Of a stretch of 64,000 bases of DNA, positions 1 through 11,238 are shown one piece after another (positions within the stretch are counted from its first letter, which is position 1; every line of letters starts with the position of its first letter). The position numbers and the translations under genes were made by a program. The notes under the pieces are model-generated. The model had not been told where the DNA came from. It saw nothing but the letters and a program-made list of their open reading frames with translations, and made no database searches. Origin of the DNA: Geomonas paludis. Its GTDB lineage: Bacteria > Desulfobacterota > Desulfuromonadia > Geobacterales > Geobacteraceae. The stretch is taken from assembly GCF_014193585.1 (NCBI RefSeq), contig NZ_BLXY01000002.1:744001-808000 (forward strand), in the 5' to 3' direction.

Positions 1-576
1 CAGTCTCCGCCCCAGCGCGCCGCCGGGGTGGAACATGGCGAAGTCCTCGGCCTTGAAGCCGCGGCTCACCAGGAGCGCCACGGCGATGGCGTCACCCATG
101 GCCAGCGTCACGGTGGTGGATGCGGTCGGGGCGAGACCCAGCGGGCAGGCCTCCTCCTTCACGGAGATGTCGAGGAAGATGTCGCCGCTTTTGGCCAGGG
201 TGGAGTTGGGGTTGCCGGCCATGGCGATCAGGGACGCACCCAGACGCTTGATGATCGGGAGGATGCGCACCACCTCGTCGGTTTCGCCGGAGTTGGAGAT
301 GGCTATGACGACGTCTCCCTTCATGATCATGCCCAGGTCGCCGTGGATCCCTTCGGCCGGGTGCAGGAAAAAGGCGGGGGTGCCGGTGGAGGCCATGGTG
401 GAGGCGATCTTCTGGCCGATGAGGCCCGACTTGCCCATGCCGGTGACGACGACGCGCCCGGTGGTGTTGAGGATCATCTCGACGGCCTTTTCGAAGGTCC
501 GGTCGATGGATGCTTCCAGGTTCAAAAGTGCCTCGGCCTCGACTCTGATTACCCGCTTCGCTTCTTCTAAAATCAA
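1..576 (-). CDS. kdsD: D-arabinose 5-phosphate isomerase (KpsF/GutQ family), 3' end beyond window
   Basis: Interconverts ribulose 5-phosphate and arabinose 5-phosphate, the first step of Kdo synthesis for lipopolysaccharide. The visible 192 residues form the N-terminal SIS sugar-isomerase domain, with the GMGKSG phosphate-binding loop, ISNSGETDE and the HPGGALGRRL stretch typical of the family. Full-length members are about 320 residues and end in two CBS domains, which would lie left of position 1. The start is taken as TTG at 576 because AAGGAG (583-588) sits six bases upstream; no ATG fits. kdsA and kdsB lie upstream on the same strand, which supports the Kdo role. Confidence 0.93.
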   Translation of the reverse strand, partial: MILEEAKRVIRVEAEALLNLEASIDRTFEKAVEMILNTTGRVVVTGMGKSGLIGQKIASTMASTGTPAFFLHPAEGIHGDLGMIMKGDVVIAISNSGETDEVVRILPIIKRLGASLIAMAGNPNSTLAKSGDIFLDISVKEEACPLGLAPTASTTVTLAMGDAIAVALLVSRGFKAEDFAMFHPGGALGRRL

Positions 577-597
577 GATCAACTCCTTAAACCATTT

Positions 598-765
598 AAC
601 AGGGATAAAAGGGATAAAGGGGATAACAACCAAAACAAAAAAGATCAGGGTTTTACCCGAAAGCTCCAGTTGTTTTCTTTGCGCCTTTGCGGCTTTGCGT
701 TAAGATCGCTTTTCCGCCGTTAGCCGTTTTCCGCCGTTATCCCTTTGATCCCCTTTATCCCTGTT
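598..765. repeat. Intergenic inverted repeat, family A (GGGATAAA word), copy 1
   Basis: The 206-base gap between kdsA and kdsD holds two arms of about 30 bases, 598-627 and 736-765. Each arm is three tandem copies of a GGGATAAA-like word, and the right arm is a near reverse complement of the left. Between them at 681-713 is a CTTTGCG triplet array. On RNA this would form a long imperfect hairpin inside the operon. Other family A copies are at 1644, 14457 and 16751. Confidence 0.8.
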
Positions 766-782
766 CGAATCGGGGTTTTCTT

Positions 783-1607
783 TTACGCCTGTTTCACGAT
801 GGCGTCGATGGCCTTCAGCTTGTTCAGAAGTGCCGGCAGGTCGTCCAGGCGCACCGAGTTGGGACCGTCGCACAGGGCGCGCTCCGGATCCTCATGCACC
901 TCCATGAAGACGCCGTCCACACCGGCGGCAACCGCGGCGCGGGACAGGAATTCCACGTACTCGCGCTGGCCGCCCGACGAGGTCCCCTCCCCTCCCGGGA
1001 GCTGGACGCTGTGGGTGGCGTCGAAGATGACCGGGTAGCCGGTGGAGCGCATGATGGGGAAGCTGCGCATGTCCACGACGAGGTTGTTGTAGCCGAAGGA
1101 GGCGCCGCGCTCGGTGAGGATGATGTTCTCGTTCTCGCAGGAGCGGATCTTGCCGACCACGTTCTTCATGTCCCACGGCGCCAGGAACTGCCCCTTCTTC
1201 ACGTTGACGACCTTGCCGGTCTTGGCGGCGGCGACCAGGAGGTCGGTCTGGCGGCACAGGAAAGCCGGGATCTGCAGCACGTCGAGCACGTCCGCCGCCG
1301 GCTCCACCTGCTCGATGGAGTGGATGTCGGAGAGGACGGGAACGCCCAGCGATTCCTTTACCTTGGCCAGGATCCTGAGCCCCTCGTCCATGCCCGGACC
1401 GCGGAAAGCGGTGACCGAGGTGCGGTTCGCCTTGTCGTAGGAGGCTTTGAAGATGAGCGGCATGCCGACGCCGTTGCAGATGCTCATCAGGCGCTCCGCG
1501 TGACGCAGCGTCGCCGTTTCGTTCTCGATCACGCAGGGTCCGGCGACCAGCACCAGCGGCCTGTTCCCGCCTATTTTGACATTACCTACAGAGACCTCAT
1601 GGACCAT
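783..1607 (-). CDS. kdsA: 3-deoxy-D-manno-octulosonate 8-phosphate synthase
   Basis: Condenses phosphoenolpyruvate with arabinose 5-phosphate to give Kdo-8-phosphate in the cytoplasm. The 274-residue protein is a single DAHP-synthetase-I/KdsA barrel of normal length, with [12 protein letters not shown] near residue 53, RQTDLL and NVKKGQF in mid-protein, and [16 protein letters not shown] near the end. Residue 25 is Cys in AGPCVIE, where the metal-independent E. coli type has Asn, so this is probably the metal-dependent class. ATG at 1607 has AGGAGT five bases upstream. It sits between pyrG and kdsD on the same strand; both flanking gaps carry family A repeats. Confidence 0.97.
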   Translation of the reverse strand: MVHEVSVGNVKIGGNRPLVLVAGPCVIENETATLRHAERLMSICNGVGMPLIFKASYDKANRTSVTAFRGPGMDEGLRILAKVKESLGVPVLSDIHSIEQVEPAADVLDVLQIPAFLCRQTDLLVAAAKTGKVVNVKKGQFLAPWDMKNVVGKIRSCENENIILTERGASFGYNNLVVDMRSFPIMRSTGYPVIFDATHSVQLPGGEGTSSGGQREYVEFLSRAAVAAGVDGVFMEVHEDPERALCDGPNSVRLDDLPALLNKLKAIDAIVKQA

Positions 1608-1643
1608 GATCTACTCCTTTAATCGTCTAAACCAGAAACGTTT

Positions 1644-1825
1644 AACAGGGATAAAAGGGATAAAGGGGATAAAACCTAAAGAATTATTGGGTTACCAAAC
1701 CTTCTTTATGCAGTTATCCCTTCCATCCCCTTCATCCCTGTTCGATGTGTTTTTCTTGGCGTCTTTGCGGCTTTGCGTTAAAAAACGCTTTCAGCAGTTA
1801 TCCCTTTCATCCCCTTTATCCCTGT
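1644..1825. repeat. Intergenic inverted repeat, family A, copy 2 (three arms)
   Basis: The gap between pyrG and kdsA holds a left arm at 1644-1673 with tandem GGGATAAA words and two right arms with the complementary word, 1713-1743 and 1797-1825. A segment at 1759-1783 containing GTCTTTGCGGCTTTGCG separates the right arms. Having two right arms for one left arm means alternative hairpins are possible. This matches copies 1, 3 and 4. Confidence 0.8.
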
Positions 1826-1826
1826 A

Positions 1827-3584
<1,758 letters not shown>

Positions 3585-3586
3585 CT

Positions 3587-4342
3587 TTAGCCCTTTAATT
3601 TGGCCAGCACCTTCTCCAGGTCGGCCGGGGTGTCGACACCTATCGACTCGCACTCGGTCTCGACGATCTTGATGCGGTAGCCGTTCTCCAAGACGCGCAA
3701 CTGCTCGAGCTTCTCGGCCATCTCCAGGTAGCTCGGCGGCAAGGCCGCGAAAACGGGGAGGAACTCGCGGCGGTACACGTAGAGCCCCACGTGCTTGTAG
3801 CACAGAAGCTTCCCGCAGCAGAAGGCGTCATCCTTCAGGTCGTTCCACTTGTCGCGGAAAAACGGCAGCGGCGAACGGGAGAAGTAGAGCACGTTCCCCT
3901 TGGGATCGGCCACCACCTTGACCACGTTGGGCGAAAGGAAGTCGTGCAGCGTCTTGATGCGGCACTTGAGCGTCGCCATCGGGATGGACGGGTCTTCCAG
4001 CATCGGTGCGATGGCCTGGTCGATCATGGCCGGATCGATGAGCGGTTCGTCTCCCTGCACGTTGACGATGATGTCGGCATCGAGCCTTGCCGCCACTTCG
4101 GCCAACCGGTCGGTCCCGGTCTCGTGGTCCACCGAGGTCATCTCCACGCGGCCACCGAAGGCGCGCACCGCGGCGGCGATCCGCTCGTCGTCGGTCGCCA
4201 CGATCACCTCGGAAACGAGGTTGGCCTTGGAAGCACGCTCATAGACATGCTGCACCATGGGTTTCCCCATGATGTCCGCCAATGCCTTAGCCTCAAAACG
4301 CGTAGAAGCATACCTGGCGGGAATTACCGCGGTTATTTTCAT
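3587..4342 (-). CDS. kdsB: CMP-Kdo synthetase (3-deoxy-manno-octulosonate cytidylyltransferase)
   Basis: Transfers CMP from CTP to Kdo, activating it for lipid A assembly. The 251-residue protein starts [15 protein letters not shown], the nucleotidyltransferase signature, and carries [10 protein letters not shown] near residue 96 and [13 protein letters not shown] near the end, all diagnostic. The segment after STR reads FEAKAL rather than the common LPGKPL. ATG at 4342 is chosen by alignment to the family; a GTG at 4366 would add eight residues that do not look conserved, and neither start has a strong ribosome site. It is the first gene of the kdsB-pyrG-kdsA-kdsD run. Confidence 0.95.
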   Translation of the reverse strand: MKITAVIPARYASTRFEAKALADIMGKPMVQHVYERASKANLVSEVIVATDDERIAAAVRAFGGRVEMTSVDHETGTDRLAEVAARLDADIIVNVQGDEPLIDPAMIDQAIAPMLEDPSIPMATLKCRIKTLHDFLSPNVVKVVADPKGNVLYFSRSPLPFFRDKWNDLKDDAFCCGKLLCYKHVGLYVYRREFLPVFAALPPSYLEMAEKLEQLRVLENGYRIKIVETECESIGVDTPADLEKVLAKLKG

Positions 4343-4539
4343 TTGGCGTCTCAGTACGACCCGCACCGGTTCACTGCCGGCATCGAGTCCTGGTTGCGGT
4401 TGTGGTTTGGTGATTTTTGGTGGCTGGCTTTTGCTGCGATTTTAGCCGGTGGAGCGCAGCCTGAACCGCTGGCTCCGTCCCTTGTCTGGCGGGACGAAAC
4501 AAGTTACATCAAAAGAAAGGTTCGTGTCAAGGAGTGAAA

Positions 4540-5775
4540 TTAGAGGGATGCGCTCAGCTTGTCGGCCCACGAGAAGGTCTCCAGCTGGGCGGAAAGAAGC
4601 TGGTCCAGCTCCAGCTCGCAGATGTCCAACTGCTCGCTCACGGCAGGGAAATCGGCCTGTTCCAGCAGTTCGGCCAGTACCAGGAGCTCTCCCAGGTCCC
4701 CCTCGTGGTGCAAAAGCGCGCTCTTCACGTTCTCCACGAGGTTCAGCTTCCCCACCAGCTCGGCCATGGCATCCTCGAACAGCACGTCGATGAGCGAGAG
4801 GATGCCGACCATGAAGGCCTGGTCGGCAAGCTCGCCGGCGCCGCGCCCCCGGGAGGCAAGGACCAGGAGCTCCATCAGCTTGCCGCGCGTCGCCGCCATT
4901 TCCAAAAGCGGGCTCTGCACGCCGTTTTGGTCGTTGCTGGCGTACAGCGCCAGGGTGATCCAGCGTTTGAGCTGCTCCATCCCCAGTACGGTCAGGGCAT
5001 GGCGCAGCGTCTTGATGCGCACCCTGAGTCCTATGGCCACGGAGTTGACCAGGCGGAGCAGGTTGTAGGTGAGGCCGGGGTTCTGCTTGAAGGTTTCCTC
5101 GATCTCGGACCATTCCGCGTCGGACATCACCTGCTTCATGAGCTGCATCATGGTGATCTTGCCGATGTCGATCTTGTTCTGCCTGAGCACCACCGGCCGG
5201 GCGAAGTAGTACCCCTGGAACAGGTCGAACCCCAGTTGCGAGCAGAACTTGTAGTGCTCGGCGTTTTCAACCTTCTCCGCCAGCAGCGTCAGCGGCCACT
5301 TCCTGAGGTTTTCCACCATTTCCGGCAGGGACTGGGCAGGCGTCTCCAGCACGTCCACCTTGACGATGTCGACCAGGCGGTAGACCTCGTGGAAACTGGG
5401 GGAATAGATGTGGTCGTCCAGGGCGAGGCTGAAGCCGAGTTTTTTCAGGGAGCGGCAGCGGTCGATCACCTCCTGGTCGGCGACGATGCTTTCCAGAAGC
5501 TCGATGACCACGCGGTCCTTGGGGAGAAGCTCCACCGCGTCGCTCATCAGCACTTCGCGGGTCACGTTGAAGAAGCCCTTGTGCCGCCCGAGGACGTCCT
5601 GGATGCCGAACTGGGTCAGCGCGTTGACGATGACGCTGGCGCTGGCCATCTGCACGTCCAGGAAGCTGGCCGCGTTCAGGCTTTCCGGCGAGCGGAACAG
5701 GAGCTCGAACCCCATGATCTGCTGGGTCCGGTCCAGTATGGGCTGGCGCCCCAGAAAGAACTTTTCTTCAACCAT
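4540..5775 (-). CDS. EAL/HDOD signalling protein (YuxH/CdgJ-like)
   Basis: A 411-residue cytoplasmic protein of the YuxH architecture. An EAL-like domain (residues about 1-200) begins VEEKFFLGRQPILDR and has GFELLFRS where active c-di-GMP phosphodiesterases have the EAL triplet, so catalysis is doubtful. An HDOD domain (about 200-400) follows, with LTYNLLRLVNSVAIG. Family members affect motility and c-di-GMP-linked behaviour as scaffold-like proteins. ATG at 5775 has GAGG five bases upstream. The gene lies just downstream of cheB on the same strand, separated by a family B repeat, which fits a motility or signalling role. The 173 bases between it and kdsB show no feature. Confidence 0.85.
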   Translation of the reverse strand: MVEEKFFLGRQPILDRTQQIMGFELLFRSPESLNAASFLDVQMASASVIVNALTQFGIQDVLGRHKGFFNVTREVLMSDAVELLPKDRVVIELLESIVADQEVIDRCRSLKKLGFSLALDDHIYSPSFHEVYRLVDIVKVDVLETPAQSLPEMVENLRKWPLTLLAEKVENAEHYKFCSQLGFDLFQGYYFARPVVLRQNKIDIGKITMMQLMKQVMSDAEWSEIEETFKQNPGLTYNLLRLVNSVAIGLRVRIKTLRHALTVLGMEQLKRWITLALYASNDQNGVQSPLLEMAATRGKLMELLVLASRGRGAGELADQAFMVGILSLIDVLFEDAMAELVGKLNLVENVKSALLHHEGDLGELLVLAELLEQADFPAVSEQLDICELELDQLLSAQLETFSWADKLSASL

Positions 5776-5796
5776 GAAAACCTCAAAAACCAAAAG

Positions 5797-5933
5797 ACGT
5801 TCAAGGTTCAACGTTCAACGTTCGAGAAGATCACTGCTTCGGCCAGCCATACTGTGACGGCAACATACTCACCCGACGGGAAAACCTGGGCCACGGCACA
5901 ACAGCCCAACGTCGAACGTTGAACGTTGAACGG
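5797..5933. repeat. Intergenic inverted repeat, family B, copy 2
   Basis: The left arm at 5797-5825 has tandem GTTCAAC words and the right arm at 5908-5933 has the complementary GTTGAAC words. The inner 80 bases differ from copy 1, so only the arms are conserved. It fills the gap between cheB and the EAL/HDOD gene. Confidence 0.78.
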
Positions 5934-5952
5934 CCGTTGTACGGTTGGGCCG

Positions 5953-7020
5953 TTAATTGCACAGCTTGATCACCTCGCGGCTGATGGCGTCCAGGGGACG
6001 GATGTAGTCGACCCCCCCCAGCTTGATCGCCTCGTTGGGCATCCCGAAGACGATGCAGGAGGCCTCGTCCTGGGCGATGTTCAACGCGCCGGCCTGCTTC
6101 ATCTCCAGCATGCCGTGCGCGCCGTCGTCTCCCATGCCGGTCATGATCACCCCTACCGCGTTCTTGCCCGCATAGCGGGCGGCGGAGCGGAACAGGACGT
6201 CCACCGAGGGGCGGTGGCGCGACACCAGCGGCCCGTCCTTGATCTCGACGTAGTAACGCGCGCCGCTGCGCTTCAAAAGCAGGTGGTGGTTGCCCGGCGC
6301 GATCAGGGCCCGGCCGCGCACCACGGTGTCGTTGTTCTCGGCCTCCTTGACCGTGATCCGGCACAGGCCGTCCAGCCGCTGCGAAAAGGCCCGGGTGAAC
6401 CCCTCGGGCATGTGCTGCACGATGACGATGCCCGGGGAGTCCGCCGGCAGCGACTCCAGGAAGGTCCGCAGCGCCTCGGTCCCCCCGGTCGACGCCCCGA
6501 CCACCACCACCTTCTCGGTGGTCTGCATCATCGCCTGGCTCTTGGGCTTCTCCATGATCACGTCGGCGGTGAGCTTGGGCGAGACCTGGTGGCTCACCGC
6601 GGAGACGCGCCTGAGCCTGGCCTGGCTCGCCGCCTTCACCGCGTCGCAGATCCTCACCCGGGACTCCTCCAGGAACGCCTTGGTCCCCAGGCGCGGCTTC
6701 TGGATGATCTCCACCGCCCCGTATTCCAGCGCCTTCAGGGCCGTCTCCGATCCCTTCTCGGTGAGGCTCGAGCACATCACCACCGGGATGGGGTGCTGGC
6801 TCATGATCTTGTGCAGGAAGGTGATCCCGTCCATCCTGGGCATCTCGACGTCGAGGGTGATCACGTCGGGGACTTCCTGCCTGATGCGGTCCGCGGCGAT
6901 GAAAGGGTCGCCGGCGGTCGACATGACCTCGATCTGCGGGTCGGAGGAGAGGATCTCCACCATGGTCTGGCGCACCACGGCCGAATCGTCGACTATCAGC
7001 ACCTTTATCTTCTTGGGCAT
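5953..7020 (-). CDS. cheB: Chemotaxis protein-glutamate methylesterase/deamidase
   Basis: Removes methyl groups from chemoreceptor glutamates and deamidates glutamines, giving sensory adaptation when phosphorylated by CheA. The 355-residue protein has a receiver domain (1-120) with acidic pocket DD at 11-12 and phospho-acceptor Asp57 in [10 protein letters not shown], a linker, and a CheB catalytic domain (170-350). The catalytic Ser177 lies in GASTGG, His203 in VQHMPEGFT and Asp299 in TGMGDDG. It starts directly after the cheD stop codon, so the two are translated together. It is the last gene of the chemotaxis operon. Confidence 0.97.
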   Translation of the reverse strand: MPKKIKVLIVDDSAVVRQTMVEILSSDPQIEVMSTAGDPFIAADRIRQEVPDVITLDVEMPRMDGITFLHKIMSQHPIPVVMCSSLTEKGSETALKALEYGAVEIIQKPRLGTKAFLEESRVRICDAVKAASQARLRRVSAVSHQVSPKLTADVIMEKPKSQAMMQTTEKVVVVGASTGGTEALRTFLESLPADSPGIVIVQHMPEGFTRAFSQRLDGLCRITVKEAENNDTVVRGRALIAPGNHHLLLKRSGARYYVEIKDGPLVSRHRPSVDVLFRSAARYAGKNAVGVIMTGMGDDGAHGMLEMKQAGALNIAQDEASCIVFGMPNEAIKLGGVDYIRPLDAISREVIKLCN

Positions 7021-7509
7021 CTAACAACCCCCTGATTTTCTCATCCGTTTCAGAAGCACCTCTCCGGTGTGGGAGTGGAAGATGATCTTCCGGCCGCGTT
7101 CCCCTCCCAGGTCATGCTTGGCCACCCGCACCGACTCGTGCGCCAGGACCTTGAGCGCCATCTCCGAGTTCTGCCGGCCGACGGTGCGCAGCTTGCCGCG
7201 GGCATCGAACATGTCGGCGCCGCCGAAGACCTTGGCCTCCAGCTCCCCGCGCAGCGCCCCGCGGTGCAGCAACCGCTCCAGCATGACCCTGATGGCGGTG
7301 TCGACGTACTTCCCCTGAGGCCCCACCTCGTCGAAGAGGTCGCCGCCGGGGAGCTGGGCGTGGCAGATGGCCCCCAGCCGGAGCCGGAAATTGAAGATGG
7401 TGACCGCGACGCAGGAACCGAGCAGGGTGGTCACCAGCACAGGCTCAGAGCTTACCATTATCTGACCCGGTTTCAGGAAGACCACCTTTCCCTGCGTCGG
7501 CGGCATCAT
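7021..7509 (-). CDS. cheD: Chemoreceptor glutamine deamidase CheD
   Basis: Deamidates receptor glutamines and in many bacteria also interacts with CheC or CheY. The 162-residue length is normal. The Cys nucleophile is in TLLGSCVAV and the His in GAICHAQLPGG. The conserved KVFGGADMF is also present. ATG at 7509 overlaps the cheR stop (7506-7508) in an ATGA junction, indicating translational coupling. No cheC gene is seen in the window. Confidence 0.96.
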   Translation of the reverse strand: MMPPTQGKVVFLKPGQIMVSSEPVLVTTLLGSCVAVTIFNFRLRLGAICHAQLPGGDLFDEVGPQGKYVDTAIRVMLERLLHRGALRGELEAKVFGGADMFDARGKLRTVGRQNSEMALKVLAHESVRVAKHDLGGERGRKIIFHSHTGEVLLKRMRKSGGC

Positions 7510-8384
7510 CTGGCCCGGCGGTACACCGTCGGGTAGACGCTCACCAACGGCACGTTCAGGCCGCTCAACGTCTCCGAGTGCCCCATGAAGATGAAGGCGC
7601 CGGGCTTCATGTGGCGGTGGAAGCGCTGCAAAAGCCTCTCCTGGGTGGGGCGGTCGAAATAGATGATGACGTTGCGGCAGAAGATGATGTCCAGCTGCTC
7701 GCGCATGCCGAAGTCTTCGTCCATGAAATTGAGGCGGCGAAAGCGCACCTTCTCGCGCAACTCCGGCACGATGCGCACCATGCCGCTGGAGCGGTCCTTG
7801 CTGCGCAGGAGGTACTTCTTCTTCAGTTCCACGGCCACCGGCTCGACCTGGCTCTCGGTGTAGATCGCCGTCTTGGCCTTATCCAGCACGCGGGTCGATA
7901 TGTCGGTGGCCAGGATCCTGAAGTCGAACCCGGGGTTCCTGAGGGCGAACTCGGAGAGCACCATGCACAGGGTGTAGGGCTCCTCGCCCGAGGAGCAGCC
8001 CGCGCTCCAGATGGAGAGGGTGGCCCCGGGGTGCCGCTTGACCCACTCGGGAAGCACCGTCTGGGTCAGGTAGTTGAAGTGGTCCGGCTCCCGGAAGAAG
8101 TCGGTCTTGTTGGTGGTGACCATGTCCAGCATCTGCACCAGTTCTTTCTCCATCCCCTCGGGGGAAAAGAGAAAGTCGCAGTAGTCGGTGAAGCTGTGCA
8201 TGCCGAGGCTCCTCAGCCGCTTCTGCAGGCGCGCCTCCAGCATGGTTTTCTTCACGTCGGGCATCTTGATGCCGCAGGTATCGTAGATAAACCGGCTCAA
8301 CCTGCCGAAGTCGCGCGCGGACAGGTTTGCGCTGTGCTCGATGACGCCTGGTTCTGCCATGTTAACGGCCCTCGCTGCTTCCAT
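7506..8384 (-). CDS. cheR: Chemotaxis protein methyltransferase CheR
   Basis: Methylates receptor glutamates with S-adenosylmethionine, opposing CheB. The 292-residue protein has the all-helical N-terminal CheR domain followed by the methyltransferase domain. SAM-binding motifs include SAGCSSGEEPYTL near the middle, LATDIS, and CRNVIIYFD. The annotated start is ATG at 8384, with GGAGG eleven bases upstream. An internal ATG at 8360 has GAGGG at better spacing and would drop eight residues, so the start is uncertain. It overlaps cheD by four bases and follows cheA after 24 bases. Confidence 0.97.
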   Translation of the reverse strand: MEAARAVNMAEPGVIEHSANLSARDFGRLSRFIYDTCGIKMPDVKKTMLEARLQKRLRSLGMHSFTDYCDFLFSPEGMEKELVQMLDMVTTNKTDFFREPDHFNYLTQTVLPEWVKRHPGATLSIWSAGCSSGEEPYTLCMVLSEFALRNPGFDFRILATDISTRVLDKAKTAIYTESQVEPVAVELKKKYLLRSKDRSSGMVRIVPELREKVRFRRLNFMDEDFGMREQLDIIFCRNVIIYFDRPTQERLLQRFHRHMKPGAFIFMGHSETLSGLNVPLVSVYPTVYRRAR

Positions 8385-8408
8385 AGGCGCTACGTCCTCC
8401 CCTACTCG

Positions 8409-10499
8409 TCAGTTCTGTGCCACCTCGGCCGCCTGCACCAGCTGCGGGACGTCCAGGATCAGCGCCACGGAGCCGTCGCCGAGGATGGTGGCCCCGGAGA
8501 TCCCCTCGGTGTCCTTGTAGGCCCGCCCGAGCGACTTGATCACCGTCTGGTGCTCGCCGATGACGTGGTCGACCACGAAGCCGACCCGCATGCCGTTCAC
8601 CTGGGTGATCACGATCTGTTCGATCTCCGGCGGCGCCCCGGCGATGCGGAAGTGCCGCCGAAGCGGTATGTACGGGACCAGGTGCTCGCGCACGCGGGCC
8701 AGGTTCCTGCCGTGCGAGCGCGCCACGTCCTCGCGGGTCAGCTCGACGCATTCGTCCACCATGGCCAGGGGAAGCATGAAGGCGTCGTTGCCGATCTTCA
8801 CCAGCAGGCTCTCGATGATGGCCAGCGTGAGCGGGATCTTGACCGTGATGCGGGTCCCCTGGCCGCGCACGCTGGTGATGTCGATGCTGCCGCGCAGGGC
8901 CTCGATGGCCCGTTTCACCACGTCCATGCCGACGCCGCGTCCCGAGATGGAGGAGACGGTCTTGGCCGTGGAGAAGCCCGGCGCGAAGATGAGGTTGAAG
9001 AGCTCCTTCTCGGAGAGCTCGGCGCTGGCGGAGATGATGCCCCGCTCGATCCCCTTGCCGCGGATCGCCTCCTTGTCCAGCCCCGCCCCGTCGTCGGCGA
9101 TGGTGATGAGCACGGAATCGCCGGAGTGGACGGCGGCGAGGTGCACCGTGCCGCGCGCCGGCTTGCCGGCCGCCTCGCGCGCCTCGGGAAGCTCGATGCC
9201 GTGGTCGATGCTGTTCCTGATCAGGTGCACCAGCGGGTCGTTCAGCTTCTCGATCACCGTCTTGTCCAGCTCGGTCTCCTCCCCTTCCGTGGTCATCTCG
9301 ATCTGCTTGCCAAGCTCAGCGGAAAGGTCGCGCACCAGGCGCTTGAACTTGCTGAAGGTGCTGCCGATGGGGAGCATGCGGATGTTGAGGGCGCTGTCGC
9401 GCAGCTCGGCGGTCAGGCGCTCCACCTCTTCGGCGATGGCCATCAGCTCCGCGTCGTCGCGCAGGGCCGCGGTCTGCGACAGGCGCGCCTGCACCGTGAC
9501 CATCTCTCCCACCAGGTTCACCAGGAGGTCGAGCCGCTCGGCCGGGACCCGGATGCTGGAGGAGGCGTCGGCCACCTGTTTCTCCTGGCGCACCTCCTTG
9601 ACGTGCTTTTGTTCCGCCAGGGCGGAGTTCACCTTCCCCTCGGGGAGGATCCCCTCCGAGACGGCAAGCTCGCCGAACCTCTTTTGCCGGGACAGCACGG
9701 CCTTCATCTCGTCCGGCGTGATATCGCCCCGCTCCAGGAGGATCTCGCCCAGTTTCTTGTAGTCCTGCTGCTCGTCGTAGCGGCTGTGCTCGGCCACCAC
9801 CTCGATCTTCAGGTCGCAGTCGTCCTCGACGAAGATGAAGATGTCGCGCACCGCGTTCTCCCCCTGGTCGGTGGTGAGGATCACGTCCCAGTAGACGTAG
9901 CACCCCTCGGGGTCCATCTCCTCCAGCGGCGGGAAGCCGTCGGTCTGCGCCACCACGGTGCAGGTACCCAGCTCCTTCATCTCGGCCAGGAGGTTCAGCG
10001 GGTTGGTGCCGGTGATGAAGATGTCCCGGGGGGGGACGAAGCGGATCCGGTAGGTGACCGGGTCTTTTTTCTGGGGCGCCGCCTCCTCGCGCCGCTCGGG
10101 CGCCGCCTGGCCGCCTGCGCCGAAACCGGCCAGTTCGCGCAGGCCCACGATGATGCCGGCGCTCGCCTGCAGGTCGGTCTCGGCGCCGCTGTCGGCGGCA
10201 TCCAGCATGGCGCGGATCTGGTCCCGGGCGGCCAGGGTCAGGTTCACCAGGCGGCTGGTGACGGTGAGCTTGCCGTTGCGTACCATATCGAAGACGGTTT
10301 CCACCTCGTGGGTGAAGCTCGCGATGTCGTCGAAACCGAACATGGAGCCGGACCCCTTGATGGTGTGCATGGCCCGGAACACCCGGCCGATCAGGTCCTG
10401 GTCATCGGGGCGTTCCTCAAGCTCCAGCAGCGAGGACTCCAGTTCCGCCAGGAGCTCGTACGCCTCTTCCTTGAATGCCTGCCGATGAAGGTCGATCAT
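8409..10499 (-). CDS. cheA: Chemotaxis sensor histidine kinase CheA
   Basis: Autophosphorylates and passes phosphate to CheY and CheB. The 696-residue protein opens with an HPt domain carrying His45 in AMHTIKGSGSMFG. A P2-like region (about 150-235) contains YRIRFVPPRDIFITG. Then comes a 55-residue segment (about 240-295) with repeated LGEILLERGDITPDE-type helices, resembling the N-terminal domains of type II/IV secretion ATPases. The P3 dimerisation helices, the ATPase (LIRNSIDHGIEL, GRGVGMDVV) and a C-terminal CheW-like domain (about 560-690) follow. It overlaps cheY by four bases. No separate cheW is present in this operon. Confidence 0.97.
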   Translation of the reverse strand: MIDLHRQAFKEEAYELLAELESSLLELEERPDDQDLIGRVFRAMHTIKGSGSMFGFDDIASFTHEVETVFDMVRNGKLTVTSRLVNLTLAARDQIRAMLDAADSGAETDLQASAGIIVGLRELAGFGAGGQAAPERREEAAPQKKDPVTYRIRFVPPRDIFITGTNPLNLLAEMKELGTCTVVAQTDGFPPLEEMDPEGCYVYWDVILTTDQGENAVRDIFIFVEDDCDLKIEVVAEHSRYDEQQDYKKLGEILLERGDITPDEMKAVLSRQKRFGELAVSEGILPEGKVNSALAEQKHVKEVRQEKQVADASSSIRVPAERLDLLVNLVGEMVTVQARLSQTAALRDDAELMAIAEEVERLTAELRDSALNIRMLPIGSTFSKFKRLVRDLSAELGKQIEMTTEGEETELDKTVIEKLNDPLVHLIRNSIDHGIELPEAREAAGKPARGTVHLAAVHSGDSVLITIADDGAGLDKEAIRGKGIERGIISASAELSEKELFNLIFAPGFSTAKTVSSISGRGVGMDVVKRAIEALRGSIDITSVRGQGTRITVKIPLTLAIIESLLVKIGNDAFMLPLAMVDECVELTREDVARSHGRNLARVREHLVPYIPLRRHFRIAGAPPEIEQIVITQVNGMRVGFVVDHVIGEHQTVIKSLGRAYKDTEGISGATILGDGSVALILDVPQLVQAAEVAQN

Positions 10500-10861
10500 C
10501 CCAGCACCTTCTTCACCACGGCCATCAGCTGTTCAGGCTTGAACGGCTTCACGATCCAGCCGGTGGCGCCGGCGGCCTTTCCTTCCTGCTTCTTGGAATC
10601 CTGGGATTCCGTGGTCAGCATGACGATCGGGATGAACTTGCAGCTGGCCAGCGCTCTCGCCCCCTTGATCAGCCCGATGCCGTCCAGGTTGGGCATGTTC
10701 AGGTCGGTGATCAGCATGTCGACCTTGGTGTTGGCCAGCTTTTGCAGCGCGTCCTTGCCGTCCACGGCCTCCACCACGTCGTAGCCGCCCTGCTTCAGGG
10801 TGAAGGTCACCATCTGCCTTACGCTTGCCGAATCATCCGCTGTCATTATCACTTTGGCCAT
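10496..10861 (-). CDS. cheY: Chemotaxis response regulator CheY
   Basis: A single 121-residue receiver domain, phosphorylated by CheA to control the motility output. Visible residues are the acidic pair D9/D10, phospho-acceptor Asp53 in TDLNMP, Thr in MLTTES and Lys105 in VKPF. ATG at 10861 is chosen because AGGAGGAGAG lies just upstream and it matches family length. The start codon overlaps the STAS stop in a TAATG junction, and the stop overlaps the cheA start, so all three are translationally coupled. Confidence 0.97.
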   Translation of the reverse strand: MAKVIMTADDSASVRQMVTFTLKQGGYDVVEAVDGKDALQKLANTKVDMLITDLNMPNLDGIGLIKGARALASCKFIPIVMLTTESQDSKKQEGKAAGATGWIVKPFKPEQLMAVVKKVLG

Positions 10862-11220
10862 TAGCTCTCTCCTCCTACCCAGATGCAACTGCAAGCTCGA
10901 TCTTGCGGACACCCGGTGTGCCTTTGAAATCCGGCGCCGTTCGCCGCTTCACGGAAGGTGGCGTTACCACCGTCGAAGATATGCAGGGTCTTGCCCCGGC
11001 GCAGCGCACTCTGGTGCGCCGAGCACAACAGCTGCAGTCCGGTAAGATCGATCCCGGTCAGGGCGGAGACATCCACCCGCACCTCCGGCGCCTCCTCGAG
11101 TGTCGCCAGGAGCGCCTCCCGGAAATCCCGTGCCTCGCAGATGGTGACGCCGCCGGTAACCCTGAGCGTCTCCGTCGTCCCTTGCGGGTCTTTGACCCGT
11201 TCCAACTTCACCTCGTCCAT
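10861..11220 (-). CDS. STAS-domain protein (anti-sigma antagonist/MlaB-like)
   Basis: A 119-residue protein with one STAS domain. The N-terminal strands include LRVTGGVTICEARDF and the conserved core is VDVSALTGIDLTGLQLLCSAH, where the family phosphosite region reads D-L-T-G. STAS proteins bind anti-sigma kinases or act as small switch modules. In the chemotaxis operons of this bacterial group a STAS gene is often placed between the receptor and cheY, but its partner is unknown. The C-terminal 20 residues, with three Cys, look outside the fold. It is coupled to cheY by the TAATG overlap. Confidence 0.85.
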   Translation of the reverse strand: MDEVKLERVKDPQGTTETLRVTGGVTICEARDFREALLATLEEAPEVRVDVSALTGIDLTGLQLLCSAHQSALRRGKTLHIFDGGNATFREAANGAGFQRHTGCPQDRACSCIWVGGES

Positions 11221-11238
11221 ATGGTCCTCGTCCCCGAT

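Noticed and set aside
7578-10784. Very long open frame antisense to cheY, cheA and cheR
   Set aside because: It is a by-product of GC-rich third codon positions; the opposite strand carries clear, conserved chemotaxis proteins and this frame has no family motif.
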